Shown: positions 1 to 8,617 of the stretch, piece after piece | Position numbering within the stretch: the first letter of the stretch is position 1 | Layout of the letters: every line of letters begins with the position of its first letter | Source: G020348385 sp964580235 | GTDB taxonomy: Bacteria; Acidobacteriota; Aminicenantia; Aminicenantales; Aminicenantaceae | Assembly: GCA_964580235.1 (NCBI GenBank) | Contig: CAZOJY010000006.1 | Coordinates: 1-56,895 of the forward strand | Direction: 5' to 3' | Length of the DNA stretch: 56,895 nucleotides | Translations under genes and position numbers: made by a program | The notes under the pieces: generated by a model | Seen by the model: the letters and a program-made list of their open reading frames with translations, nothing else | Database searches by the model: none | What the model was told of the DNA's origin: nothing

Positions 1-56
1 TGCTTGCCCATCATCCCGATAATAGAAGGAATGGTGAGTTAAGTCAATAAGCAATT

Positions 57-76
57 TTTATAAATAATTCAGGTTA
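57..76 (-). repeat. Copy of the terminal motif of a dispersed repeat
   Basis: Read on the minus strand this is TAACCTGAATTATTTATAAA, nearly the first 20 bases of the repeat seen at 56842-56895 and beside the assembly gap at 26724-26776. Its first three bases are also the TAA stop codon of the rmd gene. Similarity stops after about 20 bases, so this may be one end of an element or only its terminal palindrome. The element type is unknown. Confidence 0.5.
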
Positions 77-1009
77 CAGGCGGGAACGCCAGAATTCCAA
101 AAGATCCTCGAGCGATTGCTCTATCGGAATTCGAGGCTCCCAGGAGATTTCTTTTTTGATTTTTCTATTATCTCCTGCAAGCTGAGGAATGTCCACTTTC
201 CTAAATTTTCTGGAATCAACTTGGACAGATATTTTTTTCTTCGTAAAGGAAAGAAGAATTTTGAGTATTTTTTCAAGAGAGTAGGAGCGGCCCGAACAAA
301 TATTGTAGACCTCCCCGCTTCTCCCCTTTTCGATAAGCCCTACGTAAGCTCGCACCACGTCCCGAACATCTGAAAAATCCCTTTCGACAGAAATGTCCCC
401 GACATGTATTTCCGGCGCACTCAGCCCTTTTTCAATCCGAGCAATCTGACAGGCCCAATCGGAACAAACAAAATCTGCACTCTGTCCAGGTCCTGTATGC
501 GGAAATGGCCGGGCAATCACAATATTCAAATTTTCAACTCGAGTGTAAAAATCACTCAAAACCTCGCCGCTCCATTTAGAATAGGCATAAGGATTCATGG
601 TCAACACATCGCCCCCTTCGGTCAGAAGATTCCCAGAGAGCGATTCCATCCCATAAATATCAGAAGAACTAACAAAAACAGCCCTGGCTTCCGGGGCAAA
701 TTTCCGGACACCCTCGAATAAATTGAGTGTCCCTATTAAATTGGTTTCCAGGGTTTCCTTCCGTTTGCTCCAGGAATGCCGGACATTGGAGATAGCAGCA
801 AGATGAAAAATCCAATCCGGCCTGATTTTCCGCATATGCTTAAAGACATCCTTCTCCGATCTAATATCCAGATGAAAAATTTGGCCCTCGGAAAATGCCT
901 CCGGAATTTCAGGATAAGCCGTCCCCCATATGCGATTTTCAGGAGATTTCAAGAACTCCCGGAGATAACAGCCAACAAAGCCAGTCGCTCCGGTAATAAA
1001 AATGTCCAA
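74..1009 (-). CDS. rmd: NAD-dependent sugar epimerase/reductase, probably GDP-6-deoxy-D-mannose reductase
   Basis: A 311-residue extended short-chain dehydrogenase. The Rossmann motif GATGFVG is at residues 7-13, the catalytic Ser lies in the SSS run at 114-116, and the YxxxK pair is YAYSK at 141-145. The later segment HTGPGQS followed by DFSDVRDVVRAY is typical of the GDP-mannose dehydratase/reductase group. The family reduces GDP-4-keto-6-deoxymannose to GDP-rhamnose in the cytoplasm. The ATG is one base after the stop of the upstream gmd-like gene, so the two are probably translated together and act in sequence. The TAA stop lies inside a dispersed repeat end. An alternative is another NDP-sugar reductase such as RmlD, which is otherwise missing from this cluster. 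Confidence 0.8.
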   Translation of the reverse strand: MDIFITGATGFVGCYLREFLKSPENRIWGTAYPEIPEAFSEGQIFHLDIRSEKDVFKHMRKIRPDWIFHLAAISNVRHSWSKRKETLETNLIGTLNLFEGVRKFAPEARAVFVSSSDIYGMESLSGNLLTEGGDVLTMNPYAYSKWSGEVLSDFYTRVENLNIVIARPFPHTGPGQSADFVCSDWACQIARIEKGLSAPEIHVGDISVERDFSDVRDVVRAYVGLIEKGRSGEVYNICSGRSYSLEKILKILLSFTKKKISVQVDSRKFRKVDIPQLAGDNRKIKKEISWEPRIPIEQSLEDLLEFWRSRL

Positions 1010-1010
1010 A

Positions 1011-1967
1011 CTAGATCCTTTCCCTCCAGTATTTCAACAAATCCTGGAGAGATTGACTAAAAGGTATGCGGGGCTCCCAACCTGTCAATTTTTTAAATTT
1101 GGAACAGTCTGATAACAGAACAGGCACATCCGATGGTCTCAGGCGATCCGGATCAACTGTGATTTTCACATCGACTTCGCTTATGGAAAGCAGCATATCC
1201 AGGATTTCCTTAATGGAATATGTTTTCCCTGTTCCCAGGTTGTAGACCTCCCCCACCTCTCCTTTTTCCAGGCTCAACCAATAGGCCCGGACTATATCCC
1301 GCACATCTGTAAAATCTCTTTTGGCCTCCAGGTTTCCCACGTAAATCACGGGTTCTCTTTTTTTCTTTTCGATCTCCACGATCTGTTTGGCAAAATTGGA
1401 ACAGATGAAAACTTCCCCCCTTCGCGGACCCGTATGATTAAATCCGCGCGTTCGGACGACTCTCAGGCCATAACTCTTGAAGTACTGCCAACCCAGCAAA
1501 TCCTGGGCCACCTTGCTCACGGCATAGGGACTGAGGGGCCTGAGAGGATTAGTTTCTTTCATCGGAACCTCATTTGAATTGACCAGTCCATATTCCTCGC
1601 TGGACCCGGCAATCTGAATTTTTGGAGAGATCCCCAGGCTTAAAACAGCCTCGAAAAGATGGATTTGGCCAACGGCATTTATCGTGAATGTTTCGGCGGG
1701 GCATTTCCATGAAAAGGGAACAAAGCTCTGGGCGGCAAGATGAAATATTCGGTCAGGTCGAACGTCGCTCAGGCATCTCTTGAGCGATGCCATATCTTTG
1801 AGATCGGCTTCCACTAGATGAATCCGGCCTTCCAAATGATGTATGTTTTCCATACGGCTCCGCCAACGAATTATCCCAAAAAGCTGCACATCGGGATGGC
1901 TGTCCAGGATGTAATCCGCCAGATGACTGCCAGCAAAGCCTGTTATCCCTGTGATTAGAACTTTCAT
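1011..1967 (-). CDS. gmd: GDP-mannose 4,6-dehydratase family protein
   Basis: A 318-residue short-chain dehydrogenase with the NAD(P) motif GITGFAG at 7-13, the SSEEYG segment at 122-127 carrying the catalytic acids, and YAVSK at 148-152. NHTGPRRGE and the DFTDVRDIVRAYWLSLEKG stretch match GDP-mannose 4,6-dehydratases, which convert GDP-mannose to GDP-4-keto-6-deoxymannose using bound cofactor. GAGGAGG lies five bases before the ATG. It shares long stretches with the downstream rmd product, so the two are paralogues. Together they would make GDP-rhamnose for surface polysaccharide. The exact split of dehydratase and reductase roles is inferred from sequence class only. Confidence 0.82.
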   Translation of the reverse strand: MKVLITGITGFAGSHLADYILDSHPDVQLFGIIRWRSRMENIHHLEGRIHLVEADLKDMASLKRCLSDVRPDRIFHLAAQSFVPFSWKCPAETFTINAVGQIHLFEAVLSLGISPKIQIAGSSEEYGLVNSNEVPMKETNPLRPLSPYAVSKVAQDLLGWQYFKSYGLRVVRTRGFNHTGPRRGEVFICSNFAKQIVEIEKKKREPVIYVGNLEAKRDFTDVRDIVRAYWLSLEKGEVGEVYNLGTGKTYSIKEILDMLLSISEVDVKITVDPDRLRPSDVPVLLSDCSKFKKLTGWEPRIPFSQSLQDLLKYWRERI

Positions 1968-1991
1968 CTATCCTCCTCAAAAATGCGGGCA

Positions 1992-3026
1992 TTATTTCCG
2001 TTTTGCATAATATTTCGAATAAAACTCTAGGAAGTCCTTGCTTTTTTCCTTGATTTTGCCCCACCATTCTGGATTCTCTTGATACCAACGGACGGTGAAA
2101 TCCAGCGCTTCCTCAAAATTTTTCTCCGGCTTCCATCCGAGGGCATGAATTTTCCCGCAGTCCAGTGCATACCTCTTATCATGGCCCAACCGGTCGTTCA
2201 CAAATCTGATCAGACTCTCTGGTTTTTCCAATAAATTCACAATCCTGCTGGCGATTTCTATGTTTTTCACTTCGTTATTGGCTCCCACATTGTAAACCTC
2301 TCCCAGTTTTCCCGTTCGCATAACCATATCGATAGCCCGGCAGTTGTCCTCCACATACAACCAGTCTCTGATATTCGTCCCTTTTCCATACAGAGGCAGG
2401 GTTTTGCCTTCTAAGGCATTGGTAACAAAAAGCGGGATAAACTTTTCAGGATACTGAAAAGGGCCAAAATTATTACTTGGTCTGAGAATAATGATGGGCA
2501 GATTGTAGGTAGCGGTGTAAGAAAAAGCCAAACGGTCAGCCCCAGCTTTGCTTGCCGCATACGGAGAGGAAGGATTCAATGGATCTTCTTCGTTGAAATA
2601 TCCCTGGTCTCGACTTCCGTAGACTTCATCTGTGGATATATGAACGAAAAATTCGATGTTCGCATTCCGCAGAGCCTCGAGCAGCACAAAACTCCCATAA
2701 ACATCGGTCAGCACGAATTCACCGGCATCCAGGATGGACCGGTCCACATGGGTCTCTGCAGCAAAATGCACGATTCCGTGGACTTTTTGATAGACATTTT
2801 GGACAAGATCCTTGTCCCGGATATCTCCCTGGATGAATTTATACCTGGGATCATCTTCAACGTCTTTAAGATTATCCAGATTGCCGGCATAGGTGAGTTT
2901 ATCTAGATTGATGATCCGGCAATCCGGATAATTATTCAGCATATAGTGTATGAAGTTGCTTCCGATAAAACCTGCCCCCCCTGTGACCAACAGGGTTTTT
3001 TCCCTGACCTCGCGTCCTTCACCCAT
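1992..3026 (-). CDS. rfbB: dTDP-glucose 4,6-dehydratase
   Basis: A 344-residue enzyme that turns dTDP-glucose into dTDP-4-keto-6-deoxyglucose, the second step of dTDP-rhamnose synthesis. TGGAGFIG at 15-22 binds NAD, STDEVYG at 131-137 carries the catalytic Asp/Glu, and YAASK is at 156-160. The NNFGPFQYPEKFIP block and the GxxxRDWLYVED block are family hallmarks. I place the start at the ATG at 3026, preceded by an AGAGGAAGG ribosome site. A start 30 bases upstream is possible but would add residues not expected in the family. The ATG overlaps the end of the rmlC-like gene by 8 bases (ATGGGTGA), indicating translational coupling. Confidence 0.93.
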   Translation of the reverse strand: MGEGREVREKTLLVTGGAGFIGSNFIHYMLNNYPDCRIINLDKLTYAGNLDNLKDVEDDPRYKFIQGDIRDKDLVQNVYQKVHGIVHFAAETHVDRSILDAGEFVLTDVYGSFVLLEALRNANIEFFVHISTDEVYGSRDQGYFNEEDPLNPSSPYAASKAGADRLAFSYTATYNLPIIILRPSNNFGPFQYPEKFIPLFVTNALEGKTLPLYGKGTNIRDWLYVEDNCRAIDMVMRTGKLGEVYNVGANNEVKNIEIASRIVNLLEKPESLIRFVNDRLGHDKRYALDCGKIHALGWKPEKNFEEALDFTVRWYQENPEWWGKIKEKSKDFLEFYSKYYAKRK

Positions 3027-3480
3027 CCTTCCTCTTCCAATCGTACGGAATATCATTTCCGTGAGGATTCAGCCGGAGCTCGTCAGGATCATCATAATTA
3101 TAGCACTCTGTAGGGATGTTCATGATTATGGCTTCTTCCGGGCTGACGCACATCCATCCATGATAGACACCCCTGGGAATCTGCACAAGCAGAGGATTGT
3201 GTAAGCCAAGATAAAACTGATCAATTTGTTTGAAAGTCGGCGATTGCTCTCTAGAATCATATAAAACCAGTTTGATCATTCCCTGCACACAGGCCACATT
3301 GTCAGTCTGTTCCTTGTGCAGATGCCAGGCCTTGACAACGCCCGGATATGTGGTAGTTACATAAACCTGGCCAAACTGGCAGAAGAGTTCATCGTCCTTT
3401 CGGAGGATTTCCATCAATCTTCCCCGTTCGTCGGGTATCACCCGCAGTTTTTTTATTTTTACGCCATCAATCATGCTCAT
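3019..3480 (-). CDS. RmlC-like dTDP-4-dehydrorhamnose 3,5-epimerase family cupin
   Basis: A 153-residue single-domain cupin of the RmlC family, shorter than the classical enzyme of about 180 residues. It keeps WHLHKEQTDN, the KLVLYDSREQSPTF strand and RGVYHGW. The usual RGLHYQ active-site block is altered to KAWHLHKEQ, which marks the short RmlC-like subfamily often found next to rmlB. The likely role is 3- and/or 5-epimerisation of a dTDP-4-keto-6-deoxyhexose. It sits between rmlA and rmlB in one operon. Whether it makes rhamnose or another deoxysugar cannot be decided from sequence, and no RmlD is seen here. Confidence 0.8.
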   Translation of the reverse strand: MSMIDGVKIKKLRVIPDERGRLMEILRKDDELFCQFGQVYVTTTYPGVVKAWHLHKEQTDNVACVQGMIKLVLYDSREQSPTFKQIDQFYLGLHNPLLVQIPRGVYHGWMCVSPEEAIIMNIPTECYNYDDPDELRLNPHGNDIPYDWKRKDG

Positions 3481-3501
3481 TTTCTCCCTAAAGAATGTGG
3501 T

Positions 3502-4566
3502 TTATTTTATTCCAATCTCGCTCTTGTCCCCAACCATAAACCGGTAGACTGAGGGCTTGGGAGGACACTTAAAAATCCTCACTTCTCTCCCGATCAAGCT
3601 TTCGTCAATCCGGCTTCCGACTTCAATGATCTCGCTCTTTTCAAGAACGATGCTGTTTTCGATTTCCGTGAGAATGATTTTGCAGTTATTCTGGATGGAA
3701 GAAAATGGGCCGATGTAAGAATCGGAAATCTCGGTATTTGCCCCGATGATCGCCGGACCGCGAATGATGCTTTTTTTTATAACGGCACCTTTTTCGAGCA
3801 CAACCTGGCCGTCAATCCTGGATTTGTCGTCTACTTGACCGCAGTTGCTGCCAGAAATCGTTTCCAAGATCAAACGATTTGCCTCCAGAATGTCTTCAAT
3901 CTTCCCCGTATCCTTCCACCAGCCTGTGACCAGATGTGGTTGGACATCGTATCCCTGTTCGACAAGATACTGAATCGCATCCGTGATTTCCAGCTCATTC
4001 CGCCAGCTAGGTTTTATGGCTTTCACGGCTTTAAAAATATTCGAGTCGAACATGTATACACCGACAAGAGCCAGATTGCTCGCCGGTTTTTTTGGCTTTT
4101 CCACAAGCCTCACCACCCGTCCGTCTTCGAGCTCCGCCACTCCAAACATCTGAGGATTCGGGACTTCGGTGAGAAGGATAAGCGAATTCGGCTTTTTCTG
4201 TTGAAATTCTTCCACGAGAGAGGTGATGCCGCTTTTGAGGATGTTGTCCCCAAGATACATCACAAAGGGTTCCCCTTTGAGAAACTCCTCAGAAATTTTA
4301 ACCGCATGAGCCAATCCAAGCGGGGTTTCCTGTTCGATATAGGTCACATTCAATCCCCAGTGAGACCCGTCGCCTGCGGCCGTCCTTATCTCTTCTTGAG
4401 TATCTCCAACGATGATCCCGATCTCTGAAATACCAGCCTCTTTGAGAGCCTCGATGCCATAAAAGAGAACGGGTTTGTTCGCCACAGGAACCAGCTGTTT
4501 AGCCTGGGTAAACGTCAAAGGTCGGAGCCGTGTTCCTTTTCCGCCGCTTAGTATCAGTCCCTTCAT
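3502..4566 (-). CDS. rmlA: Glucose-1-phosphate thymidylyltransferase, long form
   Basis: A 354-residue nucleotidyltransferase. SGGKGTRLRPLT at 7-18 is the nucleotide-binding loop, and the next block (TQAKQLVPVANKP) contains the catalytic Lys. Downstream are YLGDN, the VEKPKKP sugar-binding segment and GWWKDTG. The C-terminal third is a left-handed beta-helix of hexapeptide-like repeats, placing it in the long RmlA class rather than the short tetrameric RmlA. It makes dTDP-glucose from dTTP and glucose-1-phosphate. The open frame runs 71 codons further upstream into lptD, but homology begins at the ATG at 4566, two bases after the lptD stop begins. Confidence 0.9.
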   Translation of the reverse strand: MKGLILSGGKGTRLRPLTFTQAKQLVPVANKPVLFYGIEALKEAGISEIGIIVGDTQEEIRTAAGDGSHWGLNVTYIEQETPLGLAHAVKISEEFLKGEPFVMYLGDNILKSGITSLVEEFQQKKPNSLILLTEVPNPQMFGVAELEDGRVVRLVEKPKKPASNLALVGVYMFDSNIFKAVKAIKPSWRNELEITDAIQYLVEQGYDVQPHLVTGWWKDTGKIEDILEANRLILETISGSNCGQVDDKSRIDGQVVLEKGAVIKKSIIRGPAIIGANTEISDSYIGPFSSIQNNCKIILTEIENSIVLEKSEIIEVGSRIDESLIGREVRIFKCPPKPSVYRFMVGDKSEIGIK

Positions 4567-4567
4567 C

Positions 4568-6709
4568 CTAGAATCCAAATCCTCCCAAAATGTCGGTCGT
4601 CCTGCCGATATTGCCCAATTCAAAAGAAAACCGGAACTGCGCCTCGGGTTTGTCTCGAAAATAGAATATCTTAAGTTCCCCCTTAAAATCAATACACTGA
4701 TAATGATAGACAAGCGCGAGGGCCGAGTATAACATTTGCCCTTCGATGATGTTGAAATCCAAATCAGCAACCGCTTCAAGCGAAAGTTTGGGAATTTTTA
4801 TCCCTCCGTAAATGCCGATCTGGTGACGACGCATGCGGGCGAATTCCTGGTAGGGATTGATACTTTTGTACCAGTTTATTCTCAAGAAGATGGAATCGTT
4901 TACGTTCCCCATATTCGCAGCCAATCGCAGCACTGAGAATGTTTTGAAGTAGGGATTGTAAGAGGTGGAAAAATCTACACTATATTTGGTGGATGGATAA
5001 AAACGAAAGTACCCGCTAAAATCAGAAAATTGTGGGGGTTTTCCATTGACCCTCTGGATGCTCAGCGGACTGTTTTCCGGATCCAAATAATAGGTTTGAT
5101 ACAATCCCAACGTACAGATTTCTCTCGGCATATTGTCTTTCTTTATCAGGAAATGATTGACAAGGCCATAGCGGGCGTAGTGGTTTGTATAAAAAAATCG
5201 CTGGGCGATGATTCGATCAGACTGAGCAACCGGACTCTCATACCGGTAAGAAAAAACGGGTTCGATAACATGTTTGAGTTTGGGCGTCCCCCGGGCGTTA
5301 TAATAGATCTTGGAAAAGACCGGCCCGATCAGTTCCAGATTTAAGGTATAATTATGACTGAGGATAGGATCGCTAACAACCTGATTTGTCCCGGGTGCAT
5401 AACTCTTAAAATAATAAGTGAGATTGGTAGACACGGCCGAATTCAATATCAGCCAGGGAATAGAAGTGAAAGGAACCGTGATGGTCGGGCTGAAGGTTAG
5501 ACTCTGCGACCGGCGCTGTCTCTCTTTTTCATAATCGGATTCCCATCCGTATTCCCAGTTATCAAACAGGGAATTGAATGAAAAATAAAAGGGCGATATG
5601 ATTTTCATTTTTGTCGAGCTGAATCCGATCTGAGGCGTGTTCTTCCGTATTATCGAATTATCAGATTGGGAATAATAGGTTTCAAACCGTGAGACACGCA
5701 GATTAAAATTGTAATAGGACCAGGCTCTGGAAATGTATACCTGGGAGCGCCGGTTGGAAACAACAGCCCGCCTGAAGTCGTTATCAAATTCTCTTAAAAA
5801 ATCATAGGAACTCTGGTAATCCACATCGGCGACGATGTTGAAATTCAGAGGAAGAGTTTGGTTGTGCTTGAATCGAACGATATAAGCATTTTCTGGAGAT
5901 TCCACGGGGGCTCTATTGTTGAATCGAAAATAATACAAATTCAACTGCCCTCCTGATCCATCAGAAAAAAGGTACCGGTATTCAAGCCCACCCCCCAATC
6001 CTCTATGCTTGAAATAATCAATATTGAATGTCGCGTCCATATTTCTTTTAATGGCCCAATAGAAACTTTGGGAATAAAAAGCTCCTTTTTGACCGGAATA
6101 TCCGCCCTGGGGCATCAAAAAACCCGTGGCTCTATTTTTATTCAGAGGATAACGCATATACGGAAGATAAAAAACCGGGATTTTTTTGATTCTCAAGACA
6201 GCATTCCACATCTCCATATAATCATCTTTTTTAAAATTCGCGCGGGAACAGGAAAATTGCCAGCGGGGAACCGGTTGAGCACAGGCTGTTATGGATGCTT
6301 TTTTGAAACCATAAAGGTCCTGGTTTTTTCGCTCGATGGACTCAGCCTGGTATAAGATGGTGGGCTGAATCAGGCCAAACCCATTCTTGAGTTCCCCTTG
6401 AGTAGAATCCAGGTTAAAGCGGACTTCCTCACAGCTCACATGCTCTTCCGGCGAGCGAATCACCACATTGCCCCAGGCATACACATCCTTGGTTTCGATA
6501 TCTACCTCTGCTCCATCGGCCAACATAGTAATATTCTGGTAATGGACTTCCACATTCCCCGAGGCAGATATAAGGTCTCCATTTTTTTCCCAATAACGGG
6601 CAATTATTGTAATCTTCTCAGATGAGAACTGCGTTTGATGACCAGAAAGAAAACCCCAAAAGAAAAAGACAAGAAGTAAAACCAGGAGTATCCGCTTGGA
6701 TTTATCCAT
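4568..6709 (-). CDS. lptD: LPS assembly outer-membrane protein LptD (OstA family)
   Basis: A 713-residue protein with an N-terminal signal peptide (about residues 1-23, Lys/Arg then a long Leu/Val/Phe run). An OstA/LptA-like beta-jellyroll follows (SASGNVEVHYQNITMLADGAEV region), and then a long beta-barrel rich in alternating aromatic strands. The junction has CAQPVPRWQFSCSRA, with the conserved Cys pair, and the GFLMPQGGYS segment. LptD inserts lipopolysaccharide into the outer leaflet, so the cell is a diderm. It is the first gene of the sugar-nucleotide operon and is divergent from the ATP synthase genes. A weak TTACAT/GATAGT promoter lies directly before its ATG. Confidence 0.9.
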   Translation of the reverse strand: MDKSKRILLVLLLVFFFWGFLSGHQTQFSSEKITIIARYWEKNGDLISASGNVEVHYQNITMLADGAEVDIETKDVYAWGNVVIRSPEEHVSCEEVRFNLDSTQGELKNGFGLIQPTILYQAESIERKNQDLYGFKKASITACAQPVPRWQFSCSRANFKKDDYMEMWNAVLRIKKIPVFYLPYMRYPLNKNRATGFLMPQGGYSGQKGAFYSQSFYWAIKRNMDATFNIDYFKHRGLGGGLEYRYLFSDGSGGQLNLYYFRFNNRAPVESPENAYIVRFKHNQTLPLNFNIVADVDYQSSYDFLREFDNDFRRAVVSNRRSQVYISRAWSYYNFNLRVSRFETYYSQSDNSIIRKNTPQIGFSSTKMKIISPFYFSFNSLFDNWEYGWESDYEKERQRRSQSLTFSPTITVPFTSIPWLILNSAVSTNLTYYFKSYAPGTNQVVSDPILSHNYTLNLELIGPVFSKIYYNARGTPKLKHVIEPVFSYRYESPVAQSDRIIAQRFFYTNHYARYGLVNHFLIKKDNMPREICTLGLYQTYYLDPENSPLSIQRVNGKPPQFSDFSGYFRFYPSTKYSVDFSTSYNPYFKTFSVLRLAANMGNVNDSIFLRINWYKSINPYQEFARMRRHQIGIYGGIKIPKLSLEAVADLDFNIIEGQMLYSALALVYHYQCIDFKGELKIFYFRDKPEAQFRFSFELGNIGRTTDILGGFGF

Positions 6710-6801
6710 ATAGCACTATCTCACACCAATCAAAAAATGTAACACACCTCCCCTCTGGAATCAACCCGCTCGATTCGCAGCATTTCCAAATTCACTTTGG
6801 C

Positions 6802-6830
6802 TTGACTCCTTGCTTCTATCCTATGATAAT
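6802..6830 (+). promoter_or_regulatory. Sigma70-type promoter of the atp/lpxD operon
   Basis: TTGACT at 6802-6807 and GATAAT at 6825-6830 are separated by 17 bases. The expected transcription start is near 6837, about three bases before the ATG at 6840. If that ATG is used the message would be leaderless or nearly so. Confidence 0.55.
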
Positions 6831-6839
6831 AACCGAGGA

Positions 6840-7091
6840 ATGCTCAGGAACAAACACCCCTGGCGGGCTGAAACTAAAAAAACAATGGCCATAAGCTCCT
6901 TCGGACTCATGCTGCCGTCATCGATAGCTGTGGGTCTCTTTCTCGGATACATCCTGGATAAGGTATTGCGGACACGGCCATGGATGCTGATAATTTTTTT
7001 CCTTTTCGGAACAGCATCTGGCATCTACAACCTCCTGAGGGGGCTCAATCGGCTGCAGGATGATAAAGAAAAAGATGACATGAAAAAATGA
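6840..7091 (+). CDS. atpZ: AtpZ/AtpI-type F0 accessory protein
   Basis: A small membrane protein of 83 residues with two hydrophobic helices. The first ends in GLFLGYILDK; the second is followed by GIYNLLRGLNRL. This pattern matches the ATPase gene 1/AtpZ family, which sits at the head of ATP synthase operons and has been proposed to aid c-ring assembly or Mg2+ handling. Start choice is uncertain: TTG at 6810 lies inside the promoter, ATG at 6840 is only two bases after GAGG, and ATG at 6885 has no ribosome site. I prefer 6840. Its stop overlaps the ATG of the next gene. Confidence 0.7.
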   Translation: MLRNKHPWRAETKKTMAISSFGLMLPSSIAVGLFLGYILDKVLRTRPWMLIIFFLFGTASGIYNLLRGLNRLQDDKEKDDMKK

Positions 7092-7501
7092 TGAAAAAAA
7101 ACGCTCAATCGAACGGTGATGCTCTAGAAGAAAAGATTCTTAAACGGATTCCCTGGGAAGTCTTCGGCTTGTCCTTTCTTTTGGCCATTGCAGCGTCTTT
7201 CATGTTTAATATCTGGACCGGTCTTTTTATCCTCGCCGGAGGAGCTCTTTCGGCCGTTAACTTCCTTTGGTTACACCAAACACTGGAAAAGGTTCTACTC
7301 CGGCAAAAAAGGAAAGCATTGATAACTTCTATTTTATTTTTCGGGCTCCGGCTTGTGTTGATTCTTGCTATTTTTTTTATTATAATCTTCTTCTTTTCAA
7401 AAAAGATCATAGCGTTTGCAGTGGGATTTGCATCGATTATCATTGTCCTTCTTTTTGAAGCCATAGTTGTTATGCCCAGACTGAAAACATGGAAGAGCTA
7501 G
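7088..7501 (+). CDS. atpI: ATP synthase subunit I (AtpI family)
   Basis: A 137-residue membrane protein with about four hydrophobic segments after a charged N-terminus. It resembles ATP synthase protein I, a non-structural accessory factor implicated in c-ring assembly. Evidence is mostly its size, topology and position between atpZ and atpB. The ATG overlaps the atpZ stop, and its own end overlaps atpB by 13 bases. A second ATG three bases later is an equally good start. Confidence 0.7.
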   Translation: MMKKNAQSNGDALEEKILKRIPWEVFGLSFLLAIAASFMFNIWTGLFILAGGALSAVNFLWLHQTLEKVLLRQKRKALITSILFFGLRLVLILAIFFIIIFFFSKKIIAFAVGFASIIIVLLFEAIVVMPRLKTWKS

Positions 7502-8235
7502 AACACAGCCTTTTTCTTGTTGATTTCGTCAACAAGATCCTTAGCAAACCTCTTTCTTCATTTCTTGCGCTTGTGGGAGTCGAGGTAAAAAATCCTGAGC
7601 ACTTTATCCCAGATTACGTTATTATGAGTTTTATTGCGGCCGGAATTCTGATCCTCTTTTTTTCCCTTTCTTCTAAAAAACCAACTCTCATACCCTCTAA
7701 ACTTCAGAGTGTGCTGGAACTCATCATCCAATTTTTCGAAAATCTGCTGTCAGAGCTCATCGGAAAAGATGGAAAAATATACTTGCCGATGGTGGGAACT
7801 CTGGGATTGTTTATCCTGGCCTGCAATCTCATGGGCCTTGTTCCTGGATTTATGTCTCCTACCAGTAAACTTAATGTTACGGTAGGATGCGCTCTGACGG
7901 TTTTTGTCTATTATCACTGGCAGGGGATCAAATCCCAAGGACTTTTCAAATATTTTAAGCATTTTATGGGACCCATTCCCTTTTTAGCTCCGCTGATGGT
8001 GCCGATCGAGATTATCAGTCATTTTTCGCGACCCCTTTCTCTTTCGATGCGACTGTTTGGAAATATCTTTGCCGAAGAATTACTTATCCTGATCATGGCC
8101 TCTATCATACCTTTTTTGCTCCCCATCCCATTCATGCTGATTGCTATCATAACCGCTGTCGTTCAAGCCTATGTTTTTGTCCTGCTTTCGTGTATATATA
8201 TAGCTGGAGCTGTGGCACATGAAGAGGAACTTTAA
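7489..8235 (+). CDS. atpB: F0 ATP synthase subunit a
   Basis: A 248-residue integral membrane protein with five to six hydrophobic helices. The essential Arg is R188 in SLSMRLFGNIFAEE. Asn in the earlier FILACNLMGLVPG helix and the Gln/Tyr of the AVVQAYVFVLLSCIYI helix are the expected partners lining the ion half-channels. The subunit carries the ion path next to the c-ring. It is followed by atpE and preceded by atpI. F1 genes and subunit b are absent from the cluster and must lie elsewhere. Confidence 0.95.
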   Translation: MEELEHSLFLVDFVNKILSKPLSSFLALVGVEVKNPEHFIPDYVIMSFIAAGILILFFSLSSKKPTLIPSKLQSVLELIIQFFENLLSELIGKDGKIYLPMVGTLGLFILACNLMGLVPGFMSPTSKLNVTVGCALTVFVYYHWQGIKSQGLFKYFKHFMGPIPFLAPLMVPIEIISHFSRPLSLSMRLFGNIFAEELLILIMASIIPFLLPIPFMLIAIITAVVQAYVFVLLSCIYIAGAVAHEEEL

Positions 8236-8252
8236 TTTTAAGGAGGAAGACT

Positions 8253-8606
8253 ATGGCAAAATATCTTAAGCCTTATATGATTCTATCGCTGTTTGTTATC
8301 CTGATGAGCATACCCCTTCTCGCTCAAGAAACAGAAAAAACCTTCAACCCCCAAATGGCTCCATTATTCAAGTGGGCCATCATCGTTGGCGGTGCGATAA
8401 TCACGCTGGCGGCAGCAGCCGGTGCATTCTCTCAGGCCAAAGCCCTAAGCAGTGCCTTCGAAGGCATCTCCCGCAATCCTGCATCTGCTTCTCATATCCG
8501 GTTTTTGCTCATCTTGGGACTCGTCTTGATTGAGACTCTGGTCATCTATGCCCTCTTCATCGCTATATTTATCGTCATGATTCAGTGGGGTAACTACTCA
8601 GTCTGA
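8253..8606 (+). CDS. atpE: F0 ATP synthase subunit c, apparently Na+-binding type
   Basis: A 117-residue protolipid subunit. Residues 1-24 look like a signal peptide or extra N-terminal helix (hydrophobic, ending LLAQE), so the mature hairpin is about 90 residues. Two transmembrane helices flank the loop RNPA. The ion-carrying residue is E94. Ungapped alignment to the Na+-translocating Ilyobacter tartaricus subunit, recalled from memory, places Q61 on Q32, E94 on E65, T95 on S66 and Y99 on Y70. These are the Na+-ligand positions. A strong AAGGAGG precedes the ATG. Na+ coupling is inferred, not shown. Confidence 0.93.
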   Translation: MAKYLKPYMILSLFVILMSIPLLAQETEKTFNPQMAPLFKWAIIVGGAIITLAAAAGAFSQAKALSSAFEGISRNPASASHIRFLLILGLVLIETLVIYALFIAIFIVMIQWGNYSV

Positions 8607-8617
8607 AGCAGGACCCC

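Noticed and set aside
3835..4428. A 197-codon plus-strand frame opposite rmlA
   Set aside because: Antisense shadow of a conserved nucleotidyltransferase.
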